Below the pieces are notes generated by a model. The model saw nothing but the letters and a program-made list of their open reading frames with translations, was not told where the DNA came from and made no database searches. From NCBI GenBank assembly GCA_947455595.1, contig CANGOP010000001.1, positions 62,001 through 126,000 on the forward strand: a stretch of 64,000 nucleotides of DNA, given 5' to 3'. Positions 47,280 to 56,266 of the stretch are shown piece by piece. This DNA comes from Gammaproteobacteria bacterium. GTDB taxonomy: Bacteria; Pseudomonadota; Gammaproteobacteria; Steroidobacterales; Steroidobacteraceae. Within the stretch, counting starts at the first letter, position 1, and each line of letters starts with the position of its first letter. Made by a program: the position numbers and the translations under genes.

Positions 47280-48152
47280 TTAGGCGCGCCGATAAGCCGA
47301 CGCATCGTAGTCGGGTGATGCGCCCGCTTGAGAGGCGACAAATGAGGCGAGCCGTGCAGCACGGCGCATGGCGTCAACGCAACTTGATCCGGCAAGAAGT
47401 TCCGCAATCAACATCGACAGGAACGAGTCGCCAGCACCGATCGTATCGGTGACTGTGGTCGGAAAGGCCGGTTGGAATACGTAGGTGCCGCGGTGCCACA
47501 GGTGGGCGCCGTGTTCTCCCTCGGTAACGCAGAGGGACTGCACGCCATAGTCGCTTCTTATTTTTTCCCACAACGCACAGGCCGTCGGCTCAACACCGAG
47601 CCAGCCGGTGATGGCGTTCACTTCATGTTCATTAAGTTTCACGAAATCCGCCCGCTTGATTCCGTTTAACGTGACCGCTGGATCATCGTGTGGCGCCCTG
47701 AGGTTTGCATCAAAAATGCGCCAAGAGGCGACATTGAGCAGTTGCGCCACCGCTGATGACGACGTTGGCGAGCGCTGCGCCAAGGTACCGTAAACAACGG
47801 CTGCGCCTTTGGCCTCGAAAAGAGCCTCGTCAGTGGCTTCAATGGCATCCCATGCGCAGGGCGCTGGAAATCGGTATGACGCGGATCCATCCGCGCCGAG
47901 GGTGGCCTCAGCGATCCCCGTCGGATGAACCGGATCCGTTTGAATGAGGCGCGTATCGACGCCTAGCGAGCGGATGCGCTCCAACGCACGGAAGCCGCGA
48001 TCGTCCCGCCCCACTCGACTGACGACGGTGGCAGACAGACCCAATCGAGTCGCGTGTAAAGCCACGTTGAGCGGGGCGCCGCCCAAAAATTCGCCGCTAG
48101 GCAGTACATCCCATAGCGTCTCGCCAACGCAAATTACCCGTCCTGTAGACAC
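47280..48152 (-). CDS. PfkB family sugar kinase, fructokinase-like
   Basis: A 290-residue ribokinase-fold enzyme. It starts VICVGETLWDVLPSGEFLG, GGAPLNVALH is the sugar-binding Gly-Gly, and the catalytic motif is DTIGAGDSFLSML. The early GETLWD pattern is common in bacterial fructokinases. Read convergently to galT, it may handle the fructose left when raffinose-type sugars are broken down; this is only a contextual guess. The start is GTG at 48152. Confidence 0.8.
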   Translation of the reverse strand: MSTGRVICVGETLWDVLPSGEFLGGAPLNVALHATRLGLSATVVSRVGRDDRGFRALERIRSLGVDTRLIQTDPVHPTGIAEATLGADGSASYRFPAPCAWDAIEATDEALFEAKGAAVVYGTLAQRSPTSSSAVAQLLNVASWRIFDANLRAPHDDPAVTLNGIKRADFVKLNEHEVNAITGWLGVEPTACALWEKIRSDYGVQSLCVTEGEHGAHLWHRGTYVFQPAFPTTVTDTIGAGDSFLSMLIAELLAGSSCVDAMRRAARLASFVASQAGASPDYDASAYRRA

Positions 48153-48215
48153 GATCCAGCTCCGAGTTCGATCGAAGCATCAGTGTACCGGGGAGTCGCC
48201 CGAATCGCAGCACGC

Positions 48216-49169
48216 TTAGGGCGATAGCAGTGTTGTCTCGATTCGCTCAAGACTGGGCCAGCCGCCGGACGATGTGTGTAGCTCGACACGCTCGCCCAGA
48301 GGTGCCCACGCCATGACCGAGTGTGGGCCGTAAATAGCGATGAGGCGTGCGCCGACGGCGGCAGCCAGATGGCCTGGCCCCGTGTCGTTGGCAACGACCG
48401 ATCGAGCCTCTGCCAGCAATGCGGCGTAGACGCCGAGGTCGGTTCCCAATAATTGGGTTGCCGTCGGTAGCAGGCGTTCCGCCCGATCCTCTTCGCCGGG
48501 TCCCGGGCATACGACTGTGGCGAGCCCGGCCGTTGAGAGCCGTGCGCCAAGTTCTCCATGATGCGGCCACACTTTGCGCCCCTCTCGGTCGTCAGCGCCG
48601 GAAAACGGACACATGACGACGTACTGACCCGGCCGCAGGCCATGCTGGTCAAGCAATTCGAGTGCTTTCGCCTTTTGTCGCTCGCTGGGCACCAGATGTA
48701 CGGCCGTCGGATACGGGGCTGATTCCCCCAGCGCAAACGACGCGAGATCCCAATACATCCGAGATGCATGCGTATACGGCGTGAGCGGATAGGACGCGCT
48801 GAGCAGCGGCGTCCGGCCATCTTTGGAGTGGCCGATCGGCCTCCAACCCGCTAATCGAGTCTCTAAGGCAGACGAAAGAGAACGCGTAAATAAAAGCGCC
48901 TTGGGGCGATCAGGTCCTAGGTTGCGCCGCAAGTCACTCCAGGCACGACGGGCCTCCACCAGGCTATTTGGACGCTTATAGACCGACCAGCCGGTTCCCT
49001 CCAAGAGGGCGCGTGCCCAGCCTCGGCCAATGAGATGCAATTGATAGCCGGCATCCTCAAGACGTCGCAGCGTTGGCATCATCAGCACGACTTCACCGAC
49101 CCAGTTGCACAGGCGGATGCCGAGGGGTTCCAACTGATCGCGATCAAGGCGGGGCAAGGCCGGTCTCAT
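48216..49169 (-). CDS. Glycosyltransferase family 9 (heptosyltransferase-like)
   Basis: A 317-residue GT-B enzyme. GIRLCNWVGEVVLMMPTLRRL is the N-terminal motif in which heptosyltransferases have a catalytic Asp or Glu, and VVANDTGPGHLAAAVGARLIAIYG is the ADP-heptose-binding C-terminal signature. It should add a heptose or similar sugar to the LPS core. A second GT9 gene lies at 55.2 kb. TATACT ends six bases before the ATG, with no ribosome site between, so the transcript may be leaderless. Confidence 0.85.
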   Translation of the reverse strand: MRPALPRLDRDQLEPLGIRLCNWVGEVVLMMPTLRRLEDAGYQLHLIGRGWARALLEGTGWSVYKRPNSLVEARRAWSDLRRNLGPDRPKALLFTRSLSSALETRLAGWRPIGHSKDGRTPLLSASYPLTPYTHASRMYWDLASFALGESAPYPTAVHLVPSERQKAKALELLDQHGLRPGQYVVMCPFSGADDREGRKVWPHHGELGARLSTAGLATVVCPGPGEEDRAERLLPTATQLLGTDLGVYAALLAEARSVVANDTGPGHLAAAVGARLIAIYGPHSVMAWAPLGERVELHTSSGGWPSLERIETTLLSP

Positions 49170-49174
49170 GGCCG

Positions 49175-49219
49175 CAGTATAGCCAAGGTAGGATCCCTGG
49201 GCAGGCCTCCCGTATACTG
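49175..49219. promoter_or_regulatory. Mirror-image -10 boxes between heptosyltransferase and glnE
   Basis: CAGTATA (49175-49181) and TATACTG (49213-49219) are perfect inverted copies. Read outward, each gives a TATACT -10 box that ends six (minus strand) or seven (plus strand) bases before an ATG. No -35 consensus is visible for either. Both genes would be transcribed from the first base of their start codons. Confidence 0.45.
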
Positions 49220-49225
49220 AGCCGT

Positions 49226-52081
49226 ATGCAAATCGATCCGGTGGCGCAGACGGATTCTACCGCAGCAAGCGTCGCGGAGTCCGTGCTCACGCGCGCTCGG
49301 GAGCGCCTACTGTCTGTTGACGCGCATTTGAGTTGTGAACTCGAGCGCGCTGTTCTTGCCAGTGACTTCGTCTTAGATGCACTCGTCCACGACAGTCAAC
49401 TTCGTTCGGATCCGTGGAACCTTGAGACGTCACCCTTTGAGGTGATTGACCCGTTGGCTGATGAAGCGGCGGTCATGAGCGGTCTTCGGCGGGCGAGGCG
49501 CCGCGAGTTAGCGAGAATTGCGATTCGCGACATCTCTGGCCAAGTTACGACTGCGCAAACTCTGGCGGATTTATCAGCTCTGGCTGATGCAGCTATTCAA
49601 TCTGCGCTTATGCATGCGGTGCGGCTATTAGCGACCAGATTTGGCGATGCCCGCTATGCCGATGGTCGAATCATGCCGCTCGTTGTAGTCGGCATGGGAA
49701 AGCTGGGTGGCGGCGAACTGAATTTCTCTTCGGATATCGATCTGATTTTCTTGTATCCGGAGTCTGGCGAAACGGATGGTCCCCGTGCGGCCGACCATTT
49801 TGAGTACTACACACGACTCGGTCAAAAGCTCATTCAGTTACTGGACGCCCCAACGGTTGATGGATTCGTTTATCGCGTCGACATGAGACTGAGGCCCTTT
49901 GGCGACTCAGGTCCTCTCGTCACGAGTTTCGCCGCCTTAGAAAATTACTTGCAACAGCATGGCCGTGATTGGGAGCGATACGCGTGGATTAAGGCGCGGC
50001 CGATTACCGGCGCTGACGCATATATAGAAGCTTTTGACCAGATCGTCAGGCCATTCGTCTACCGTCGCTATCTTGACTTCGGCGTTTTCGAATCGCTCCG
50101 CGAAATGAAAGCCATGATTGCCCGTGAGGTTGCTCGGCGAGACCTGATAGATCACGTCAAGCTTGGTCAAGGTGGAATTCGAGAAGTTGAATTCATTGTT
50201 CAAGCGCTGCAGCTGGTCCGCGGCGGTAGTGACGCGCGACTGCGCGCTCAGGGGCTTTTGAGAGTACTCCCTCGACTGATCGGCAGTCGGCTACTTCCTG
50301 AAAGCGATATATCTGAATTGCTCCATGCTTACCTATTTCTGCGGAGTCTCGAAAATCGGCTTCAGATGTATGCAGATGAGCAAATCCACGTATTGCCCAG
50401 CGATCCGGTTCGTCAATGTCGAATCGTGATCGGAATGGGTTATTCGGATTGGGAAAGTCTGCTGCAGGCGCTGCATGAGCAGCGTGAGCGTGTTTCTCGG
50501 TGTTTTTCTGCCTTGGTGCTGGCGGGAGCCAGTCACGGGCACACTGAGCGAAGTTCGGTCGAGTCGTTATTTGCGGCTGGTACCGATGAGGCGACGTTGG
50601 TCACTCACCTTGGCTCTCTTGCAGCTCCTGATCGCCAGAACGTTGCGACGCAACTGACGACCCTACGTTCGTCGGGTTACTACCGGCGGTTGGGGGAGGT
50701 CGGCCGCGGACGGCTGCATCCCTTGATCGGTCGATTGATTCTTTCCCTCCACGAGCTAGAAAACCCCGCCGTGGTTTTGAGAAGAGCGCTGTCGATTGTG
50801 GAAGCGATTGGGGCACGTACGGCGTATTTCGCATTGCTGAACGAAAATCCATTAGCGTTCTCCCGCCTCGTCGACGTTTGTCGCTTGGGCGGATTTCTGG
50901 CCTCTCAGGTGGCTGCACACCCTTTGCTGTTGGATGAGTTGATTGATACGGGCCTGTTTGAGCATCCGCCATCACGAGAGCAAGTTGCTGAAGAACTTGC
51001 CCTGCGGCTTGAGGACTGTGTCGATGATACGGAGCGGGCGATCAGCGCGATGCGGGAGGTGCAGCGTGCTGCCGTGTTTCGGATCGCGCTCTATGATCTG
51101 ACGGGGCGCTTGCCGATCATGCAAGTGAGTGATCGGCTCACCGATGTGGCCGAACTGATTCTGAGTCATGCGATGCAGCACGCCTGGTGGGACATGGTGG
51201 CCCTGTATGGTGCACCAATGGCGGGCGAGCTTGGTCATTTGAAGCCCTGCCAGATTGCTGCGATCGGTTACGGCAAGCTCGGGGGGCGCGAGTTAGGGTA
51301 TGCCTCCGATCTGGATCTCGTTTTTCTCCATGACTCGGCAGGGCCTGTTCAGGAAACCGTCGGCCCTAAAGTGATCGACAACCAAGTCTTTTTTCTCCGC
51401 TTTGGGCAGAAGATTCTTCATCTGCTGACCGTGCATTCTGCCGCCGGCCGGCTGTACGACGTGGACACTCGTCTGCGACCGAGTGGTAAGGGTGGGTTGC
51501 TGATGACCCAAATCGATGCATTCGTGGCCTATCAGCGGAGCGAGGCCTGGACTTGGGAACATCAGGCGTTGCTGCACTCGCGGGCGGTCGCAGGGAGGCA
51601 CAGCCTGATGGAGCGGTTTGAACGTGCGCGGTCGGAATTGCTTCAGGAGGCCGTCCGGCGGGACCGATTGCGCGGTGACGTCTCCGACATGCGAGAGCGT
51701 ATGCGACGCGAACTGAGCCGAGGTGGCGCCGGCGATTTTGATCTGAAACAGGATCGTGGGGGTCTCGCCGATATCGAGTTCCTAGCCCAATACTGGGTGC
51801 TCAAGCACGCGCGTGAATACCCCCCGCTAGCGACGTTCCCAGATACGATTCGGCAACTGGAGTCGGTAGGATCGGCGGCGCTGGTGGATCACGCGGTGAT
51901 CGACGGATTAGTGGACGCTTACCGGGATTACCGTCAGGTGAATCACCGGCAATCGCTGGAAGGGCAATCTCGGGTCGTCCCTCGAACGGAACACGAGGCA
52001 ACCGCGCGGTGGGTTGGGGCCGTCTGGGACGCCGTGATGGTTCGGGATACCGAACCCCCTGTTCCGACGGCTCCGCTATAA
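49226..52081 (+). CDS. glnE: Bifunctional glutamine-synthetase adenylyltransferase / adenylyl-removase
   Basis: A 951-residue enzyme with two nucleotidyltransferase domains. The removase half has GMGKLGGGELNFSSDIDLIFLY, the transferase half GYGKLGGRELGYASDLDLVFLHD, each followed by helical domains. It switches glutamine synthetase off and on by adenylylation according to nitrogen status. Length equals E. coli GlnE (946). ATG 49226 is chosen because it gives the usual N terminus; the longer frame overlaps the divergent gene. No Shine-Dalgarno sequence is seen, and a TATACT box ends seven bases before the start. Confidence 0.94.
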   Translation: MQIDPVAQTDSTAASVAESVLTRARERLLSVDAHLSCELERAVLASDFVLDALVHDSQLRSDPWNLETSPFEVIDPLADEAAVMSGLRRARRRELARIAIRDISGQVTTAQTLADLSALADAAIQSALMHAVRLLATRFGDARYADGRIMPLVVVGMGKLGGGELNFSSDIDLIFLYPESGETDGPRAADHFEYYTRLGQKLIQLLDAPTVDGFVYRVDMRLRPFGDSGPLVTSFAALENYLQQHGRDWERYAWIKARPITGADAYIEAFDQIVRPFVYRRYLDFGVFESLREMKAMIAREVARRDLIDHVKLGQGGIREVEFIVQALQLVRGGSDARLRAQGLLRVLPRLIGSRLLPESDISELLHAYLFLRSLENRLQMYADEQIHVLPSDPVRQCRIVIGMGYSDWESLLQALHEQRERVSRCFSALVLAGASHGHTERSSVESLFAAGTDEATLVTHLGSLAAPDRQNVATQLTTLRSSGYYRRLGEVGRGRLHPLIGRLILSLHELENPAVVLRRALSIVEAIGARTAYFALLNENPLAFSRLVDVCRLGGFLASQVAAHPLLLDELIDTGLFEHPPSREQVAEELALRLEDCVDDTERAISAMREVQRAAVFRIALYDLTGRLPIMQVSDRLTDVAELILSHAMQHAWWDMVALYGAPMAGELGHLKPCQIAAIGYGKLGGRELGYASDLDLVFLHDSAGPVQETVGPKVIDNQVFFLRFGQKILHLLTVHSAAGRLYDVDTRLRPSGKGGLLMTQIDAFVAYQRSEAWTWEHQALLHSRAVAGRHSLMERFERARSELLQEAVRRDRLRGDVSDMRERMRRELSRGGAGDFDLKQDRGGLADIEFLAQYWVLKHAREYPPLATFPDTIRQLESVGSAALVDHAVIDGLVDAYRDYRQVNHRQSLEGQSRVVPRTEHEATARWVGAVWDAVMVRDTEPPVPTAPL

Positions 52082-52114
52082 TCAAAGGCCGTTCACCGTA
52101 TCGAGATCATCGTC

Positions 52115-52333
52115 ATGGGCGCCCCGATTGTTCACGACCCGAAGTTGATTCAGCCGAATGCCGAGCATCGCTATGAGGTCTCTGAGGCTGATTTGCCGCT
52201 CTCATGCCCCATGCCGGGGATGTATCTGTGGAATTCTCACCCGCGGGTTTTCCTTGCGGTCGCTGTAACGGGCGAGGCGAAGTGTCCCTACTGTGGGGCC
52301 GAGTACACATTGATCGGACGGCGCGCCGGCTAA
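52115..52333 (+). CDS. CHCC-type zinc-finger domain protein
   Basis: A 72-residue protein with the spaced ligands C31, H42, C57 and C60 (LSCPMPG, WNSHPRVFL, AKCPYCGAEYTL), matching the zf-CHCC family also found in the NDUFS6 subunit of complex I. The bacterial role is not established. It is 33 bases downstream of glnE and probably shares its transcript. Confidence 0.85.
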   Translation: MGAPIVHDPKLIQPNAEHRYEVSEADLPLSCPMPGMYLWNSHPRVFLAVAVTGEAKCPYCGAEYTLIGRRAG

Positions 52334-52355
52334 AGCGCGCGCCCGAAGAGCGGCG

Positions 52356-52748
52356 TCAGCGGTACGACGCGTAGCTTTTTTCTTCAACGATGGCCGATCC
52401 CAGAGCGGTGTTGATCCGCTTCTTGATGGCGGCACGTTCATCGTTTTCGATATAGACGGAGCGGGCGAGTGCGATGAAGCCGGCGTCGAAACTCTTCGCG
52501 CGTTCTTTGTCGCGGATATCGTCTTCAATCACCCACAGGCGCTCATTGACGGCCTGAAGTGCGGCGGTATCGGCCGAAATATCCTGCTGCCCATAGGCGG
52601 ATTCCGACCATGTGTGCTCGAGAATCTCGAGTTCACGTTTGACGTTAGCCAGTTTGGTCGCGTCCGTGATCCGTGCGGCCTTGATACGCAGAATAGTGAT
52701 CTTATCCATGACCTCGCCGGGGGACACGGGAACGAGCATTTCCGACAT
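52356..52748 (-). CDS. DUF6165 family protein
   Basis: A 130-residue soluble protein with MLVPVSPGEVMDKITILRIKA at its start and long charged helices. The match is to DUF6165, a family without known function that is often found among LPS core genes, as here. The ATG at 52748 has AAGGAG six bases upstream, which excludes the longer frame. Confidence 0.72.
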   Translation of the reverse strand: MSEMLVPVSPGEVMDKITILRIKAARITDATKLANVKRELEILEHTWSESAYGQQDISADTAALQAVNERLWVIEDDIRDKERAKSFDAGFIALARSVYIENDERAAIKKRINTALGSAIVEEKSYASYR

Positions 52749-52818
52749 GAAAGTCTCCTTGAATCTGTCGCTAGGATAGGGGCGTACCGGATTGTCGCAC
52801 GCCCCCATCGGTTTCCAA

Positions 52819-55134
52819 TTATTTGCCTGCGCCGCTTAAGAGTCGCGTCGTTTCGTCGAGCTTCAAGCGATACGCGTCGAGTGCATCCGCCGCCTGCTTG
52901 ACCGCCTCGTCGACCGTCTTGAATTGGCGTTCTTCAACGGCTTCCCGAACCGCCGGCAGTGTTTTCACGCCATAACCCGTGTAAGTGCCGGGTGCGTAAA
53001 TAACGTGGCGATACCAAGGTCGCCCCGCCAAGCCAGGTGTGCCGAGCAAGGATTGCTCAAGTGTCCGCAGAGTCGCGTTAAGCACGGTGAGCTGCGCAGC
53101 CGACACGTCAGCGCTGGTTCTGGTGACGGACAGTGCCGCGTTATCGAATCGTCGCGAACTCTGCATCAGAAGGCTGACTGAATTACGCAGCGGCGCAAAA
53201 TTGAGATAGGGCACTTCCGCATCACGTGTCGGTGGTTCGGCAGGGTCGTTATGGCTACGGGCAAGTTCGTAGATATGCATCTGCTGCAGTAGCCCTTCTT
53301 CTTCAGTCGCGCGGCGCATCGCTTGGGCAGTGGTTTCGATCTCATCGACGTAATGGCTCACGGCCGCCGCAAAGTCTTCGGTGCGCAGTGGCAGCACGTC
53401 AGCATTGGCCAGACGCAGCATCGCTCTTCCGGCGACCTGCGCTAACGCCACGCCATAACGGAGATCGGGGTCGTTGAAGCGAATGTAGTGGTCGTACGAG
53501 TCGTAGATCGAATGATAGACACCCGACGGGTCGTCATTACCAAACCCTAGGTTCAGCGAGGCGACGCCCGCATGCTGCAAGAATGGAGTGAAATCGGACC
53601 CCGAACCCAGCGCTTCCAGCGGAAGATCGGCGCCCCGTAGAAGCTGTTCAGCCGTTCGTCGGCCCTCTTCATCGCCATGGTGGCCTGAGAGAATTTCCGA
53701 CGCTCGTGACTTGGCCAACACCGACGCATCGGAAGACGGATCCCGCACGTTGGCCGCAATCTCATTCATCATACGCTGCAGTGAGTGACTGCCCCCCATG
53801 CCGAGAAAGCCTGCCGAGTTCGAGTCTGAATTCACATAGGCCACGGCTTTCTGAGCTAAGTCCGCGATATGAGTTTCCACCCATTCGGTTGAGCCGAGCA
53901 GGCCGGCTTCTTCACCGTCCCAACTGCCGTAGACGAGTGTTCGACGGGGCTTCCAGCCCGTTGCAGCCAAGGCGCCGATGGCCTTCATTTCACCCATCAT
54001 CGACACGTTGCCCGAGAGCGGATCGTCTGCGCCAAAGACCCAGCCGTCGTGGTGATTACCACGCAGCACCCACTCATCGGGGAACTCACTGCCCTTCAGG
54101 ACTGCAATCACGTCATATACGGGTCGCAGGTCCCAGTCAGATTCGATGGTCAGATGTGCCCGGGCCGGGCCACTGCCCAAGTGATACGCGAAGGGCAGAC
54201 CCCCGCGCCAGTTGCGGGGGGCCAAGGGACCGCCGAGCGATTCCAAAATGGGTTTTGCGTCCGCCCAGGCGATCGGGAGCACCGGGATCTTCAACAGGCT
54301 CTTGGCCTTATCGCGCGTTACCCGGGGCGCATCGTCCGTGGCGCCGACGCCGGGTGTCAGTGGATCTCCCGAGTAGAGCGGCATGTCAGCGACAGAGCCG
54401 CGCTGGACGCTGCGTTCGGCCCGGCCGGGGCCGGCAGGATAGGGGTCTGCCGCGCCATAGCCGTCATCCCGGGGGTCGCTATAAATCAAGCAGCCGACAG
54501 CGCCGTGCTCCTGCGCCAGCTTCGGCTTCAGGCCGCGCCAACCTCGGCCGTACCGCGCGATCGCAATTTTTCCGCTCACGGAGACGCCGCGTCGCGCCAG
54601 TTCCTTGTAATCATCGGGCATGCCGTAATTGACGTACACGACGTCAGCGGTGACGTCACCGTCGGCGCCGTAGACGTTGTAAGGGGGCAAGGCATCTTTT
54701 GTGCGGTTGGAGGTTCGGTCTCCTGCGACGGCAGGCTCCGTCAACGTTGCCTTCCAGGCACGCGGCGCGACCAGTTCAAGCGCCACCTTGCGCGGCGTGG
54801 GATACAGCACTTTGAAGGTCTCAATACGTGCATCGAAACCCCAGGATCGGAACAGATCTAACATGAATTCCGCGTTCGCACGGTCGTGACGGGAGCCGAC
54901 GTGATTCGGCTCCGCCGACATGCGCTCGAGCCAGGCGCGCATCTCGCTGGCATTCAATCCACTATCAAACTGGGCCTCTAACGCTAACTCCGCTGCGGAA
55001 CTCTTGCGGGTAAAGCCCAACAGGCCGGACTCGGACGCCCCGAGATTGGCAGGGGCCGCTGTGCTGGCATGAGTGCTCACGGCGGTCAGCAACGTTAGGC
55101 AGGCAATCGACCATCGGGACAATAGACGAGACAT
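52819..55134 (-). CDS. Exported M28 metallopeptidase, glutamate carboxypeptidase II-like
   Basis: A 771-residue protein with a signal peptide (MSRLLSRWSIACLTLLTAVS), a protease-associated domain (about 150-330, YGRGWRGLKPKLAQEHGA), the M28 zinc-peptidase domain and a C-terminal transferrin-receptor-like dimerisation domain. Zinc ligands and catalytic acid: HHDGWVFGADDP (His and Asp), WDGEEAGLLG (Glu-Glu), NSDSNSAG (Asp) and GVYHSIYDSYDHY (His). It should trim peptides, perhaps with C-terminal acidic residues, in the periplasm or outside. ATG 55134 has AGAGG upstream. Confidence 0.9.
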   Translation of the reverse strand: MSRLLSRWSIACLTLLTAVSTHASTAAPANLGASESGLLGFTRKSSAAELALEAQFDSGLNASEMRAWLERMSAEPNHVGSRHDRANAEFMLDLFRSWGFDARIETFKVLYPTPRKVALELVAPRAWKATLTEPAVAGDRTSNRTKDALPPYNVYGADGDVTADVVYVNYGMPDDYKELARRGVSVSGKIAIARYGRGWRGLKPKLAQEHGAVGCLIYSDPRDDGYGAADPYPAGPGRAERSVQRGSVADMPLYSGDPLTPGVGATDDAPRVTRDKAKSLLKIPVLPIAWADAKPILESLGGPLAPRNWRGGLPFAYHLGSGPARAHLTIESDWDLRPVYDVIAVLKGSEFPDEWVLRGNHHDGWVFGADDPLSGNVSMMGEMKAIGALAATGWKPRRTLVYGSWDGEEAGLLGSTEWVETHIADLAQKAVAYVNSDSNSAGFLGMGGSHSLQRMMNEIAANVRDPSSDASVLAKSRASEILSGHHGDEEGRRTAEQLLRGADLPLEALGSGSDFTPFLQHAGVASLNLGFGNDDPSGVYHSIYDSYDHYIRFNDPDLRYGVALAQVAGRAMLRLANADVLPLRTEDFAAAVSHYVDEIETTAQAMRRATEEEGLLQQMHIYELARSHNDPAEPPTRDAEVPYLNFAPLRNSVSLLMQSSRRFDNAALSVTRTSADVSAAQLTVLNATLRTLEQSLLGTPGLAGRPWYRHVIYAPGTYTGYGVKTLPAVREAVEERQFKTVDEAVKQAADALDAYRLKLDETTRLLSGAGK

Positions 55135-55201
55135 GCGGAACCTCTGGTGGCAGCACGGGGCGACGGGGGTCGCGATCCGCACAGGATACCCCGTGAGGCG
55201 A

Positions 55202-56266
55202 CTAGCGCGTGCGCTCGGCGAGGCGGTTCAGTTGGGCGATGACGCTGTCGATGGTGATGAGCTCCATCACGCCCGGTTCTTCAATCTTTTCAGTCCACGG
55301 TAGGTCTCGGGCAGAGCGCCCACGAAACCGTTGTGCGGCTGCTTCATAGGCATCAACACAGTACTCGCGGCTCAGGTAAGGCCCGCTCCGGGCAGGATTG
55401 GTCGCCGCGTAGAGACCGATGACCGGTAATCCCACCATGGTCGCCATATGCGCCGGCCCCGAGTCTGGGCTGATGAGGGCAAATCCCCGCGATAAGGTCG
55501 CGAGCATCTGCGGAAGCGTGTCTTTTCCGACCTGGTCGATCAGGCGTACCCCGGCGGCTGCGTGAATGGCGTCTGCCATCTCACGCTCGACGGCGCCTGG
55601 GCCGCCGCACAAGACCACGGTACGGCCTAATCTGTCGACGGCATACCGGGCAACGGCGGCATATCGGTCGGGTGTCCAATTGCGAAGGCGATGGCTCGAA
55701 CATGCGCTGATCAGCAGTGCTTTGCCGGGCTCCGGTAGGAGCGCGCGCGCGTATTGGTGCGCGGATTCCGGCAGCGGAAGGTCCCAACGTGGTGCGGTTC
55801 GAGCAATGCCGAACGTCTCCGCAAATCCCAATAGTGAGTCGAGGACATGCTCGTGCTCGCGTGCGGCAATTTTTCGATTGGTGAACAGCCACTGCAGTTC
55901 ACGTGCACGGGCACGATCAAAGCCGACGCGAACGTCAGCCCGGACGAGGGTGCTCAAAACGCTGGCCCGAAAGGCCAGTTGAGTGTGCAGCAGAACGTCG
56001 AATCGCCGACCACGCAGCGCCTTGCGTACGGACGTCCATGCAGCCAGTCCGCCGCGCTTGTCGTAACTGATAAACTCCACATCGGGCAACAGCGACATCA
56101 GCTTGTGCTCGACACGTCCGATGATCCAGGTGAATCGCGCGTTCGGCCAGGCAGCTTGTAACGTTCTCAGCAACGCGAGGGCATGACAGGTATCGCCGAT
56201 CGCCGAGAGGCGCAACAGGCACACGTTGGCCGGGTGGGACCCGGAAAAGGGAGTGGTAGACATCAT
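55202..56266 (-). CDS. Glycosyltransferase family 9, heptosyltransferase (WaaC/WaaF-like)
   Basis: A 354-residue GT-B enzyme. LLRLSAIGDTCHALALLRTLQ carries the catalytic Asp of heptosyltransferases, and ISPDSGPAHMATMVGLPVIGLY is the donor-binding signature. It belongs to inner-core LPS synthesis. There are two adjacent ATG codons (56266 and 56263). The first overlaps the divergent kdkA start codon, so the two genes begin on the same bases of opposite strands. Confidence 0.88.
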   Translation of the reverse strand: MMSTTPFSGSHPANVCLLRLSAIGDTCHALALLRTLQAAWPNARFTWIIGRVEHKLMSLLPDVEFISYDKRGGLAAWTSVRKALRGRRFDVLLHTQLAFRASVLSTLVRADVRVGFDRARARELQWLFTNRKIAAREHEHVLDSLLGFAETFGIARTAPRWDLPLPESAHQYARALLPEPGKALLISACSSHRLRNWTPDRYAAVARYAVDRLGRTVVLCGGPGAVEREMADAIHAAAGVRLIDQVGKDTLPQMLATLSRGFALISPDSGPAHMATMVGLPVIGLYAATNPARSGPYLSREYCVDAYEAAAQRFRGRSARDLPWTEKIEEPGVMELITIDSVIAQLNRLAERTR

